A stretch of DNA of 6,517 nt. Origin: Oscillospiraceae bacterium. Its GTDB lineage: Bacteria > Bacillota > Clostridia > Oscillospirales > Acutalibacteraceae. The stretch covers positions 1-6,517 of the forward strand of contig DOZQ01000127.1 of the NCBI GenBank assembly GCA_003517915.1, in the 5' to 3' direction. The notes beneath the pieces were generated by a model that saw only the letters and a program-made list of their open reading frames with translations, made no database searches and was not told where the DNA came from. Made by a program: the position numbers and the translations under genes. Shown one piece after another: positions 6,326 through 6,517 of the stretch (position 1 is its first letter; each line of letters starts with the position of its first letter).

Positions 6326-6517
6326 TCAGGATTCAGGTTCTCGGGGAGTTTCACCCTCATCGGGCTGAACGATGTCGGGGTCGGGCTGAACGATTTTACT
6401 GTCCCCGTAAGAGCCGATTTCAGGCGGTGTAAAGGCTTTATCGGGATTTTCCGCAGGCTTCTCGGGAACCGGTGGCGGGAGGTCGATTATGCCTTCCTGC
6501 GCGGTGTGCGAATATTC
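6326..6517 (-). CDS. 3' end of an unidentified gene with a proline-rich acidic tail (partial)
   Basis: The minus strand is open from the window edge (6517) to TGA at 6326-6328, giving the last 63 residues of a protein whose start lies outside the window. The tail reads as low-complexity and rich in Pro, Glu and Asp (for example LPPPVPEKPAENPDK and IVQPDPDIVQPDEGE), with no recognisable domain. Such tails often end envelope or membrane proteins as flexible extensions, but the product cannot be identified here. The stop is 20 bases before the glycosyltransferase start, and the reading frame is the one uninterrupted by stops up to the edge, so it is probably the upstream gene of the same operon. 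A second TAA follows closely after the TGA (complement of 6323-6325). Confidence 0.6.
   Translation of the reverse strand, partial: EYSHTAQEGIIDLPPPVPEKPAENPDKAFTPPEIGSYGDSKIVQPDPDIVQPDEGETPREPES
6360..6394 (-). repeat. Tandem 21-base repeat in the proline-rich tail
   Basis: The 14-base word TCGGGCTGAACGAT (plus-strand reading) occurs at 6360-6373 and 6381-6394, an offset of 21 bases or seven codons. It encodes the repeated IVQPD motif of the partial protein. Two copies only; a longer array may continue beyond the window edge. Confidence 0.75.

Overview
The window looks like chromosome of a low-to-mid GC Firmicute, most likely a clostridial gut-type bacterium. The evidence is a short lipoprotein signal peptide, consensus sigma-A promoters (TAGACA/TATAAT and TGnTATAAT), AGGAG-type ribosome binding sites, U-rich intrinsic terminators, and a surface protein with an NPKTG sortase-type anchor. 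No rRNA, tRNA, CRISPR array, insertion sequence or phage gene is visible.

Layout, left to right. Bases 1-90 are the end of an upstream unit: two adjacent small stem-loops, then a strong intrinsic terminator. A promoter (132-160) drives a single-gene unit, a secreted lipoprotein of the SurA/PrsA foldase type (236-1342), closed by a terminator (1364-1392). A second promoter (1468-1495) drives a two-gene operon. Its first gene is a multi-pass membrane protein of the O-antigen ligase/polymerase (Wzy_C) type with a TPR-like C-terminal tail (1568-3310). Two bases later comes a secreted, probably wall-anchored protein with about ten WG-type repeats (3313-5262). A bidirectional terminator (5306-5347) separates this operon from a convergent minus-strand pair: a GtrB/DPM1-like polyprenyl-phosphate glycosyltransferase (5361-6305), preceded by the end of an unidentified gene with a proline-rich tail (6326-6517, cut by the window edge).

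How they may fit together: three of the five genes belong to surface or secretory families by recognisable domains (foldase lipoprotein, O-antigen ligase-like enzyme, anchored repeat protein), and a fourth makes lipid-linked sugars. The tight coupling of the ligase-like gene to the WG-repeat gene is the most suggestive feature. It raises the possibility that the enzyme acts on, or in the same envelope process as, the repeat protein. That is inference only. The sequence does not show a clearly new system, but this pairing and the layered repeat structure of the WG protein deserve a second look.
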